A DNA stretch of 64,000 nt from Singulisphaera sp. (GTDB lineage: Bacteria; Planctomycetota; Planctomycetia; Isosphaerales; Isosphaeraceae), in the NCBI GenBank assembly GCA_027451445.1, contig DAIDJG010000540.1, positions 17,741 to 81,740 of the forward strand, read 5' to 3'. The notes beneath the pieces were generated by a model. It made no database searches. It was not told where the DNA came from and saw only the letters and a list, made by a program, of their open reading frames with translations. Positions 56,089 to 64,000 of this stretch are shown in pieces. Position numbers and translations under genes: made by a program. Every line of letters starts with the position of its first letter. Position 1 is the stretch's first letter.

Positions 56089-59000
56089 TCACGCCCAAAC
56101 ACGGGCGCGTGCGGAACCGGAGTCTGGCTTCGCCCCATCAATCGGCACGAAGACAGACTTGGGATCACCGCGTTCAACGCAATCTGAGCGGCCCTTGCGG
56201 AACGCTTTGAGCCGGCGGCGTTCGTGCGATGGTCGTGAACGGCACGGTGTGCTGTTCGTAACAGCGGCGGGCGTCGTAGGTGACGTGAACCCGCGTGGGA
56301 CCACGACCGTGGAGGACGAAACAGCGAAAACGGTCCCTGATGCCTTCTCGGCGAGCTTCACTTTGATCACATACTTCCCGGGCAGGGCGTACGTGTGCGT
56401 TCCGACGACCTTGAATTCGCCATTGCCTCCCTCGACCACGCCCGGACTGGTCGTACCGTCGCCCCATGCGATGAGCGCAGTGAAGTTGCTGGCCGGTTCC
56501 AGCGTAGTCGAGTCCAGGAACGTGCCGACGACGCCGTTTACGGTCGTGCCGCTCGTCGGGTGGACGGTGGTGTTGATGGGCGTCAGCACATTCCCATCGG
56601 TCACCGTGGCTGCGTTCGGCAACTGGGGACCTGAGGAGATCTTCCCCAACACACCGTCGCTCTCGCCGTTGAGACCCTCCGTGAAATACAACGCGGTCGG
56701 GCTTCCGCCACCGCCACCGAACTGGATGGCCCAGAGACCCGGGATGGAAATCGGGTCCGAGGTTCCGCTCACGGTCAGCGTGCCAACGTATTGCCCGGTG
56801 CTGACGTTGAATGCATTGATCCAGCCGTCGCCGAAGTTTCCGACCAGCAGATCGCCGCCGAAGCGGCCGAAGTTATTGGGCGCGATGGCCATTCCCCACG
56901 GCGAGTTCAGCGGACCATTCGACGCGAACCGGCGGATCAAGCCGCCCGACGCCGTGAATTGATCGATGTAGCCGTGGCCGTCGCCGGCCACGTCGTCGTG
57001 CTTGTCGGCGTCCTGCTTGGCGAACGTGACGTAGAGAGTTCCGTGCACGTTCGTGATGCCGAATGGAGCGTAGCCCAGCGCGGTGAGACTCGGGTCCGTG
57101 AAGGAACCGGCGGGCTTGAACTGGTTGTTGAACACATCGATGTTCCCCGACCGGAAGTTGGTCGCATAGAGGAAATCGTTGTTCGTTCGGCCCTTGCTCG
57201 CGATCGCCAGACCCTTGTACACGGCACCGATCGAGCCGTTGGAGTTGACGGTCTGCGAGTTGTCCACTTCCGGTGAGGCCGCGTTCCTGCCGGCGGGTCC
57301 GCTGAAGTTCCATGCGGAGATCGTTCCATCCTCGGTGTCAAAGATGAACGATGCCGGCTTACCGGGCGCAACCAAGAACTCACTCGAATTGGAATTGTTC
57401 ACAATTCCCGTAGGCGCGGCGGGGCCAGGTTGACCGGCCGGCGGTGGAATGGTCACCACGAGAGGGCCAATGATCCCTTTCGAGTTGTACAGAGTGGAAA
57501 CGCCGGTTCCGTTATCGGAGACCCAAAACTCGCCGGTGGGCGTGATTCCCCACGGGTTCACAAGGTTCGGGTCGGTGTGGTTGGCGAGTCCCGGGATATC
57601 CGAAACCAGGTTCGTCTGGTTGCCGATTCCGGTCGTTGCGATGAACCCTCCCACGTCCTGCACGGAAACGACTGCGGGGAACTGTCCGGGTTGGACATAG
57701 ACGTGGCTGCCCCACACGTCGAAGACGCTTCCGTTTTCGGAAACTGTTCCCGTGGACGTTACGCCGTCGCCCCAGTCGATCGTTGCCGAGAAATCGCTGT
57801 TCGTGGCGTTCGGGTTGAGGTCGGTGAACGTAGCGACGTCGCCCTGGAAGAGCGTTCCCGACGCCGCGTTGATCGGCAGCGCCGTGATGCTCAGCGGGGC
57901 GTCGAAGACGTTGGCCGGTCCGCTGGCCGAATCGCTGGTCCCGGAGGGATCCGAGACCGTGACAGTTGCGGTGAACTGGCCCTCATCGGCGTAGGTGTGC
58001 GTTCCGAGCACTCCGAGAGTGCCGTCGGGTGCTGTCGTGACGGTACCGGTTGTGGTGTTGCCGTCGCCCCAGTCAATTGTCGCCTGATAGGACGTCGCGG
58101 TGGTGGGCTCCGAGGCGATGGTCGTGAATGTGGCAACGACGCCGGAGAAGGGCGCTCCCTCCGCGGCGGAGATCTTTGACATTGCAGGCGTGATCACCGG
58201 AGTGACGTTGGCCACGGCGTTCGGTTGGGGAGCCGCAGAAATCGAGCCGAACAGGCCGTCGGACTCGTCGTCGAAACCGGCGGTGAACAGCAACGTTGTG
58301 GGGCTTCCGCCGCCGCCCCCAAACTGAAGGCCCCAAAGGCCCGGGATCACGATCGAACTGGAGGCCCCGTCCGCTTGCACAGCGCCCACAAAGCTGTGGT
58401 CGCCACTGAGGCTGTAGGCATTGATCCGGCCGTTGCCGAAGTTCCCCACGAGCAGGTCGCCGCCAAACTGGCCGAAGCCGCTCGGGGCCACGGCCAGGCC
58501 CCAGGGTGAGTTCAACGGACCGTTGGATGCGAATCGGTACAGTAACGTACCGGAATGTGAAAACACATCAATGTACCCGTTGCCCGCACCGGCAACGTCG
58601 TCATGCTTGTCCGCATCCTGCTTGGCGTACGTGACGTAGAGGTCGCCGTTGATGTTGGCGATCCCGAACGGCCCATAGCCGTTCCCGCTCAGTTTCCGAT
58701 CGGTGAATGAACCGGCGAACTGAAACTGGTTGTTGAAGACATTGATGTATCCCGAGCGGAAGTTTGTCGCATAGAGGAAATCGTTGTCCGTGCCCCCCTG
58801 GCTGGCGATGGCGAGGCCCTTATAGACTGCGCCGGTGGTGCCGTCGGCGTACGCGACTCCTGAGTTGTCGACTTTGAGCGAAGCCGCATTCGCACCCGCC
58901 GGCCCCCCTGGGTTCCACGCCGAGATGGTGCCATCCTCAGTCGCGAAGATGAACAGCGCCTGCTTGCCTGGGGCGACGGGGAACTCAGAGGATTGGGTGT

Positions 59001-59928
59001 TATTCACGACTCCGGTCGGCGTCGCCGGTCCAGGAAGCCCTGTCGGAGGTGGAACGGTCACTACCAGCGCATTCGGCTGTCCAGTCGCTTTGTACAGAGT
59101 GGAGACACCGGTGCCGTTGTCCGACACCCAGATGGTGCCGGTCGGTGTGAGGCCCCAGGGATTGACGAGGTTCGCGTCGTGGAAGCTCGCAAAGCCGGAC
59201 GCGTCGGACGTGAGATTCGCCTGATTGCCAAATCCTGTGGTTGCAAAGCTTTGGTCATCGCGGACGGTAACGACAACAGGCAGGTCCCCCGTGGCGCTGT
59301 AGTCGTGACTACCCGTGACCTGGAACCCGCCACCCCCGGTCGGACTGACGATTCCCGCCGTCGTCGAGCCGTCACCCCAGTCAATCGTGGCGGTGAAGTC
59401 GCCGGTGGTTGCTTGCGGGTTCTCGTCGGTGAACGTGGCGACTTTCCCAACGAACGAGGTGCCCTGGGTCGCGGTGATCGAGACGGCGCTGATCGTCAAC
59501 GGGGCGTCCAGCACGTGCGCGATGTCGCTGACGGTCGCGGGCGTGCTGATGTTATCCGAGATCGTCACTGATACCGAAGGAAAGGACTCGTTTGAGTACG
59601 TGTGCGTACCGAGCACCTCGTAGCCGCCACCGGGCGCAGTCGTGACCGTGCCCGCGTTCGTGACACCGTCGCCCCAATTGATGGAGGCGGAGAAGGCCGA
59701 GAGGGCGGGCGGGCCGGGATCGTCCGTTGTGAACGTGGCAACGACGCCGGTAAAGGCCGCACCTTCGGCGACCGTCACATGGCCGAAGGATGCCGTAATG
59801 GTGAGCAGCGTCCGCGCTTCCAATCCTTCGAGATCGGAGCGGAATGCGGCTTTACGGCGCTGTTGGGCGCTTGCTCGCTTGTCGAGGTTACTGCGATCGG
59901 ATCGGCCGGACGAAAGAAAGAAACCCAT
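56089..59928 (-). CDS. Large surface protein: LEPR-XLL-like motif, PKD-like repeats and two TIGR03118 modules
   Basis: 1279 residues; GGGAGACAC lies upstream of the ATG. LEGLEARTLLT at 33-43 is the LEPR-XLL-like planctomycete motif. PKD-like repeats with INWGDG/IDWGDG cores lie at about 45-140, 141-225, 580-675 and 676-765, and a fifth at about 1115-1210 (IAWGDG). Two TIGR03118-type propeller-like domains lie at about 235-570 and 770-1105, sharing NPWGLTPTG/NPWGITPTG, WVSDNGTGVSTLY, FIFATEDGTISAWN/FIFDTEDGTISAWN and FASNGPLNSPWG. The body therefore arose by duplication of a 535-residue unit. The last 50 residues are basic and unlike the rest. Probably an exported cell-surface protein; ligand unknown. 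Confidence 0.88.
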   Translation of the reverse strand: MGFFLSSGRSDRSNLDKRASAQQRRKAAFRSDLEGLEARTLLTITASFGHVTVAEGAAFTGVVATFTTDDPGPPALSAFSASINWGDGVTNAGTVTTAPGGGYEVLGTHTYSNESFPSVSVTISDNISTPATVSDIAHVLDAPLTISAVSITATQGTSFVGKVATFTDENPQATTGDFTATIDWGDGSTTAGIVSPTGGGGFQVTGSHDYSATGDLPVVVTVRDDQSFATTGFGNQANLTSDASGFASFHDANLVNPWGLTPTGTIWVSDNGTGVSTLYKATGQPNALVVTVPPPTGLPGPATPTGVVNNTQSSEFPVAPGKQALFIFATEDGTISAWNPGGPAGANAASLKVDNSGVAYADGTTGAVYKGLAIASQGGTDNDFLYATNFRSGYINVFNNQFQFAGSFTDRKLSGNGYGPFGIANINGDLYVTYAKQDADKHDDVAGAGNGYIDVFSHSGTLLYRFASNGPLNSPWGLAVAPSGFGQFGGDLLVGNFGNGRINAYSLSGDHSFVGAVQADGASSSIVIPGLWGLQFGGGGGSPTTLLFTAGFDDESDGLFGSISAAPQPNAVANVTPVITPAMSKISAAEGAPFSGVVATFTTIASEPTTATSYQATIDWGDGNTTTGTVTTAPDGTLGVLGTHTYADEGQFTATVTVSDPSGTSDSASGPANVFDAPLSITALPINAASGTLFQGDVATFTDLNPNATNSDFSATIDWGDGVTSTGTVSENGSVFDVWGSHVYVQPGQFPAVVSVQDVGGFIATTGIGNQTNLVSDIPGLANHTDPNLVNPWGITPTGEFWVSDNGTGVSTLYNSKGIIGPLVVTIPPPAGQPGPAAPTGIVNNSNSSEFLVAPGKPASFIFDTEDGTISAWNFSGPAGRNAASPEVDNSQTVNSNGSIGAVYKGLAIASKGRTNNDFLYATNFRSGNIDVFNNQFKPAGSFTDPSLTALGYAPFGITNVHGTLYVTFAKQDADKHDDVAGDGHGYIDQFTASGGLIRRFASNGPLNSPWGMAIAPNNFGRFGGDLLVGNFGDGWINAFNVSTGQYVGTLTVSGTSDPISIPGLWAIQFGGGGGSPTALYFTEGLNGESDGVLGKISSGPQLPNAATVTDGNVLTPINTTVHPTSGTTVNGVVGTFLDSTTLEPASNFTALIAWGDGTTSPGVVEGGNGEFKVVGTHTYALPGKYVIKVKLAEKASGTVFAVSSSTVVVPRGFTSPTTPAAVTNSTPCRSRPSHERRRLKAFRKGRSDCVERGDPKSVFVPIDGAKPDSGSARARVWA

Positions 59929-60492
59929 GGTGTGTCTCCCTGGCGGAATGACGCGACGAGTCTTCGACCAGGGGGAAGGTCTTGCCCGACGTCTCTCCAG
60001 GCGGCGCGCACAGCCGCCAGGAAGGTACGAAGCACCCTAAAAGCAATGGAGAACGAGCCCACTCTGATGAACTGAGGGAATCGCCTCCGGCCTTTCTCTC
60101 CCCGGCCGGGATTGGCAGTGTTCGCAGAGAGAGAGTCGATTGGGAAAGACTTGGTTACAGGATTCCAAGCCGGCCGGAGAGAATTAGGGGGCTGGAAAAG
60201 ATGTGCCGGCCAACTTCGTCGGTGTGGGGTCAATCCAGGTCAAAAACGTTGCAATTCAACATCATTGTTTTTGCATAATTTTGACATTAAATCTATTATA
60301 TATGTTGAAGAGTAATTCATAGGGGGCGTCAGTAGAATCGGCTACGGCAAGCAGGGGCATGGAGGTTGTTCGCGTGGATTCTGGGGACTCGACCCCAGCG
60401 TATGAAAAAGTGCCCCGCAGGGCCGAATGCTGTCGAGAGAATGATAGGGATCTCCGCGCCAACCTCTCATGCACACTGTATCCAATGACCGC
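59929..60492. other. Intergenic region with AT-rich tract
   Basis: 564 nt between two minus-strand genes. The tract at about 60245-60325 is strikingly AT-rich for this genome and includes TATAAT on the minus strand (60300-60295) without a good -35. It probably contains the promoter of the 56089-59928 gene. No gene is seen. Confidence 0.45.
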
Positions 60493-61521
60493 TTAGCGTG
60501 GCGGGGTCTCGGCGGGCGCCACTGGGGCATGGCACGGCGCGGGGGCCGAACCGTTGGCTCCCCCGTACGCGTAGGCCTTCCAGTCGGCTGCCCAATAAAA
60601 AATGGCACCAGCGCCAGGACGAATCTCGGACGCATAACCGTTGCGCAGCATGCCGAACACATTCGTTAGAGCGAAGGTAATGATCAGCAGCAATGCCGAG
60701 ATTGAGAGCACTTGCTTCAACGGCACGGATCTGAGAGCGTGTTCCATCAAGTCCTTGACGCGCGGGGAGAGCCCCTCGAGTCCGTGTCCCGAACCATTCT
60801 TGAGCGCAACAGCCATCCGTGTGGTGCCACTGACGAGTTGAGTCGGGATGCCTTCCGCCAGGGCACGATTCTGTTTCAAGGCTACGGCGAGGAAGGCGAG
60901 TGAAAGGGTAATTCCTCGCCGGTCCAGCCGAGATCGAAGCAGGTCGCGAGCGCGGGAAAGGCGTCCCTTGACCGTGCCGACCGGCCACTTCAAGAGCTGG
61001 GCGGCCTCTTCGTTCGTCTTGCCTTCGAGGTAACAGAGGATGACTGGTGTGCGGTACTTATCGGGCAGCCGCCTGAGCTCCTCGTGGAGCAGGGGTCCGA
61101 ATTCCTCCCAGGTGTGATCTTGATCGGGCGCGACCGCAGACATCTCCGCCCCTTGCCTTTCCTGGGTCTGGCGCCGAACCATGGTCGCTCTTGCGCGCAC
61201 CGCGATTCGAAATGCCACCTCGTAAAGCCAGCGCCCTAGCACGTTCCGAGCCCGGATCGAGCCGGCTTTCCGCGCCAGGACAAGGAAGGTCGCTTGAAAT
61301 GCGTCCTCCGCATCCTGCTGGCGGCCCAGAACATGTCGGCAGACGCCCAGCACCATCGGGCCATGACGCCGCATCAACGCAGCGAATGCATCTTCTGCCC
61401 GCTCGCCACTTGATTCGAGAAACTGTTCAAGCAAGTCTTCGTCAGACATCCCACCGGCACGCTCCAGGAGCGAACTGGTCGATGCGCCTGATTTGACCCG
61501 ACTCCCATCCTCGGCAATCAT
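60493..61521 (-). CDS. ECF-type RNA polymerase sigma factor with C-terminal membrane extension
   Basis: 342 residues from the ATG at 61521, which has GGGAGAAGGAC directly upstream; a start at 61647 has no such site. Region 2: DAFAALMRRHGPMVLGVCR, then GRQQDAEDAFQATFLVLAR. Region 4: LPDKYRTPVILCYLEGKTNE, then EEAAQLLKWPVGTVKGRLSRAR, the helix-turn-helix. Residues beyond about 200 are an extension with a TM helix (VLSISALLLIITFALTNVFG) and a Gly/Ala/Pro-rich end. Such extended ECFs are known in planctomycetes and may be held at the membrane instead of using a separate anti-sigma factor. No anti-sigma gene is adjacent. Confidence 0.9.
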   Translation of the reverse strand: MIAEDGSRVKSGASTSSLLERAGGMSDEDLLEQFLESSGERAEDAFAALMRRHGPMVLGVCRHVLGRQQDAEDAFQATFLVLARKAGSIRARNVLGRWLYEVAFRIAVRARATMVRRQTQERQGAEMSAVAPDQDHTWEEFGPLLHEELRRLPDKYRTPVILCYLEGKTNEEAAQLLKWPVGTVKGRLSRARDLLRSRLDRRGITLSLAFLAVALKQNRALAEGIPTQLVSGTTRMAVALKNGSGHGLEGLSPRVKDLMEHALRSVPLKQVLSISALLLIITFALTNVFGMLRNGYASEIRPGAGAIFYWAADWKAYAYGGANGSAPAPCHAPVAPAETPPR

Positions 61522-62901
61522 GTCCTTCTCCCGGGCATTGTGGAATTCTGCCCTGTTAGTGGGAGGAGGAGCGATCTTGGTTACAGGAAAAGCGGGATCG
61601 GCCAGTGAACGAGTTACATCTTTTTTGGAAATCGGTTGGAGTTGCATCGTTCGGGCACTTCAGTAGTCATGTTATGCCGCGCAGGCTGCCTAGAAACGCC
61701 GGTCGATTGAGAAAAGAGGTGGCACGCTGAGTGCCAAGTCGACCGTCGAATGCCCATTTCAATCGACGAATATGATGCGTTTTTTTTGGCGATTTCGGGC
61801 CTCCTTTCCACACGTTATACCCATGCCGACAATGCATCAACCGTTCCGTAATGCATTAATGTGAGCGTTGAGTCCGCGCGGACAGCGAGGGACGTAGGAT
61901 CGAATTCCAGGCGAACTCGGGTTTTGGATTCGAAGAGACTTTAACGTATCGCACGGTTGCCGGAAAGCGGCGGAATTCCCAGTGACGCGCACCAAAAACG
62001 TCAACTGCGTAGCTCCTATTCGCATCTGCCATCGAGTTAGTATTTCTAAAAGCCCGTGCCGCGAAATCGCGACGGTGGCGTACGGAGCCAATCTCTCGCT
62101 CCATTCGCGCGTCCTCGGGCCTGGCTTGTATCTGCCATTTTGAGCTTGTTATCATGCGTATCGTCATAACCTCTTGTCCCCCTTGATCTTCCGGATAGTT
62201 GACCAGATTTCCCATTCGGTAATTCGGAACCCCTTGTTAGCCTTGGGGTTCCGAATTACCGAATGGGGGCGCGCACGTGCGTACGCTCGTTTTGGGCTAT
62301 CGTCGCGACCGACTCGTCGTTGCGCACGCTCGTCGTTGGCGCGACAATCCCGTGAAGGAAGCGCGTTCGAGCGCGGCGTAATGTGTCTCGAATGTGCATT
62401 GTGTGCGTCCCGCAAGTACCGTATCCCCGCGCGCGCAGTAGCGTCCCCTGCGAGACAGGAATGTGCCTTGTCGTGAAGCGACAGACTCATGAGCCACCGT
62501 CGACTCGGAACAGCCCCGGGATCCGTTGCCCGGGACAACGCGGAGATCTGGGACTTGCACGTCTCCCTACCCTATATGCTCCGAGTAACTTGCTAGCTCT
62601 TGCCACCCCCGATGGTGATTCGACGTGGTGTTTTCCGGGGTTCCGTGCGATTTTTGCGTGGTAAGTTTTTCGCCAAAAGATGACGGTTGACCGCTCACCA
62701 AGCGCGTCGTTCGCCTCAGCAAACCGGAACCTGGAGCTGAGACCTGAGTGGCCTGACGAAACGGGGATATGCGCCTCGAAGACCCGGAGCCTGTTCCCCC
62801 TTTTGTTCGGATCTCCAAGCACGGTCGGGCCCAAACGCACTGGCAAGTGCGTTTGAGACCGGTAAACGGTTACGGCAGTTGTACTTCACGTTCGGTGGAT
62901 T
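61522..62901. other. Long non-coding stretch
   Basis: 1380 nt with no protein that I can support. The frames on both strands overlap each other without a good ribosome-binding site or recognisable domain. It contains a perfect 23-bp inverted repeat (62211-62267). The left end should hold the sigma-factor promoter. There is no tRNA-like sequence. It may be a decayed mobile element or gene. Confidence 0.5.
62211..62267. repeat. 57-nt hairpin with perfect 23-bp stem
   Basis: Arms 62211-62233 and 62245-62267 are exact reverse complements around an 11-nt loop. The arms contain GAATTACCGAAT-type sequence, AT-richer than the flanks. No U-tract follows and no gene ends here. Possible REP-like palindrome, mobile-element end or structured RNA. 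Confidence 0.85.
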
Positions 62902-63963
62902 TCAGAACGAGTCGGATGACACGACTTCCGAACCCGCCCGCGTGGCGAGAGCCCGCCAGGAAATCGGGTTGATCGACTGTTTCAGAAAGTGAACGGATCC
63001 ATCGGCGAAGAGAAAGTTTACACCGCCGGAATGCATGCTCCAGTAGTCCTCGACGTGGGCCTGGAGATCGTTGGGCGTGCGACGTCCGTCCTCGAGTCCC
63101 GCCGGACCGAGTACCTGCGTCCAGCATTCTTCGGGCGACGGGTTGAATCGGTCCGACCCGCCGTCGGAACTCGGCGTGGTGCCGAGCCAGCCGCCGATGC
63201 TGCGGGCAGTCCAGGTGACGTAACTCAGGTTATGGCTCCTTTCGCCGACCGCGATCGTCTGGCTCGTACCGTCGAGCACGTCCGCGACGCTCGTTCGGCT
63301 GTTGCGGTAGAAGATACCGACGGCGGAGCCGATGGAGCCGACGTTCGGAGCCCCAGTGGCGCCCGAGGCCGCGCAGATTTCTCCGAGACCAAACATGCCG
63401 ACGTAGTTTCCTTTGGCCACGGTGTCGACGACGTTCGTGCCGCTGTTCGAACCAGGGTTTGCCGGGTCCGGCGGATCGGCCAGCACGGGGACGAGCGACT
63501 TTCCGCCGTCCGAGGGGCAGAGGTACGAGTTCACCAGTGTCGTACTGCACGTGTTGTTGGCGGCGAAGCCCACGGAGAGACTGAAGTTGATGGAGTTGAA
63601 AAGCGCCTGCTGCTCCATCTGGGGCAGGAGCATGCTCCCCCAGGCCCAGCCGGGCCCAACGTCCACGGAATTCGCGTTTTCCGCATCCTGATCGCACGCG
63701 TCGGTAATCGCCGGGTTGACCGAGCTGACGTATCCCGGCGGGAACACGCCAACGGCACTGTGGTAGTTATGGAGCGCTGTCCCAATTTGTTTCAGATTGT
63801 TGACGCAGGAGGCACGCCGGGCCGCCTCCCGAGCAGCCTGCACGGCCGGCAGCAGAAGTGCGATGAGAACAGCGATAATCGCGATCACAACCAGCAGCTC
63901 GATCAATGTGAAGCCCAACCGGCCGCGCTGAGTGCGCAGCACGCGGGGTGCGCGGGGAATCAT
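62902..63963 (-). CDS. DUF1559 family type II pseudopilin-like protein
   Basis: 353 residues. A prepilin-type N-terminus, GFTLIELLVVIAIIAVLIAL (17-36), follows a short basic leader and ends in LLPAVQAAREAARRASCVNNL, the constant start of DUF1559 proteins. The C-terminal part holds the second family motif, HSGGVNFLFADGSVHFLKQS. Cleavage before Phe18 by a prepilin peptidase is expected. These proteins are hugely expanded in planctomycetes, with unknown roles at the cell surface or periplasm. No secretion genes are next to it. Confidence 0.95.
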   Translation of the reverse strand: MIPRAPRVLRTQRGRLGFTLIELLVVIAIIAVLIALLLPAVQAAREAARRASCVNNLKQIGTALHNYHSAVGVFPPGYVSSVNPAITDACDQDAENANSVDVGPGWAWGSMLLPQMEQQALFNSINFSLSVGFAANNTCSTTLVNSYLCPSDGGKSLVPVLADPPDPANPGSNSGTNVVDTVAKGNYVGMFGLGEICAASGATGAPNVGSIGSAVGIFYRNSRTSVADVLDGTSQTIAVGERSHNLSYVTWTARSIGGWLGTTPSSDGGSDRFNPSPEECWTQVLGPAGLEDGRRTPNDLQAHVEDYWSMHSGGVNFLFADGSVHFLKQSINPISWRALATRAGSEVVSSDSF

Positions 63964-64000
63964 GAAGCAATCCTCTCAAGAGGACAGCCACGCGCTGCCA

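Noticed and set aside
60281..60309. Plus-strand promoter from a perfect TTGACA at 60281
   Set aside because: No -10 at a usable distance, and no plus-strand gene follows.
62164..62846. Short open frames on both strands in the long non-coding stretch
   Set aside because: They overlap each other and partly translate the inverted repeat on both strands; none looks like a protein.

Overview
The window is GC-rich bacterial DNA and almost certainly comes from a planctomycete, probably near the Isosphaeraceae/Gemmataceae. The markers are a DUF1559 pseudopilin-like protein, a PSD1/DUF1549/DUF1553 cytochrome next to a DUF1501 protein, Tat-exported Gfo/Idh/MocA and sugar-isomerase-like proteins, PEP-CTERM proteins, two surface proteins with a LEPR-XLL-like N-terminal motif, a giant Ser/Thr kinase with TPRs, and an ECF sigma factor with a membrane tail. 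I found no rRNA, tRNA, CRISPR array or intact insertion sequence.

Layout. 1-6 kb: a truncated LarA-like protein, two tandem PEP-CTERM paralogues with a shared leader, a DedA protein and a CARDB surface protein. 6-11 kb: an alpha/beta-hydrolase-fold protein that has lost its nucleophile, a zinc-ribbon membrane protein and a cbiM-cbiQ-cbiO metal (Co/Ni) uptake operon. 11-18 kb: signalling genes (kinase-TPR, GAF/HD-GYP, FHA) and a NIPSNAP protein. 18-28 kb: mostly housekeeping (TIM-barrel protein, methyltransferase, lipase, dprA, aroB) plus an overlapping M50 protease/homocysteine methyltransferase/YkgJ/PP2C operon and a YebC regulator. 28-37 kb: a TPR protein, an apparent clpX-propeller-thiO operon, and groES-groEL transcribed divergently from clpX. 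37-42 kb: a Phd/VapC-type toxin-antitoxin pair, a DUF502/M19 peptidase/secreted-protein operon and a secreted protein. 43-54 kb: an oxalate decarboxylase, the PSD1-DUF1501 pair, a CDP-alcohol phosphatidyltransferase with a P1B-4-type metal ATPase, and a Gfo/Idh/MocA oxidoreductase. 54-56 kb: a candidate retron. 56-64 kb: a 1279-residue surface protein with duplicated modules, an ECF sigma factor, a long non-coding stretch and a DUF1559 protein.

The most interesting locus is 54.05-56.08 kb. A reverse transcriptase with the retron hallmarks NAxxH, YADD and VTG carries an extra N-terminal region of about 240 residues. It is preceded by an intergenic region built like a retron msr-msd RNA: a 12-bp inverted repeat (a1/a2) encloses a hairpin with a 27-bp stem. 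A consensus -35 hexamer lies where a promoter would start the transcript at a1. No separate effector gene is visible, so the N-terminal extension is a candidate effector or accessory domain.

A second non-coding signal is a rho-independent terminator on the minus strand at 52.43-52.47 kb, upstream of the metal ATPase. It has no coding gene to terminate, so it marks either a small RNA or a leader attenuator.
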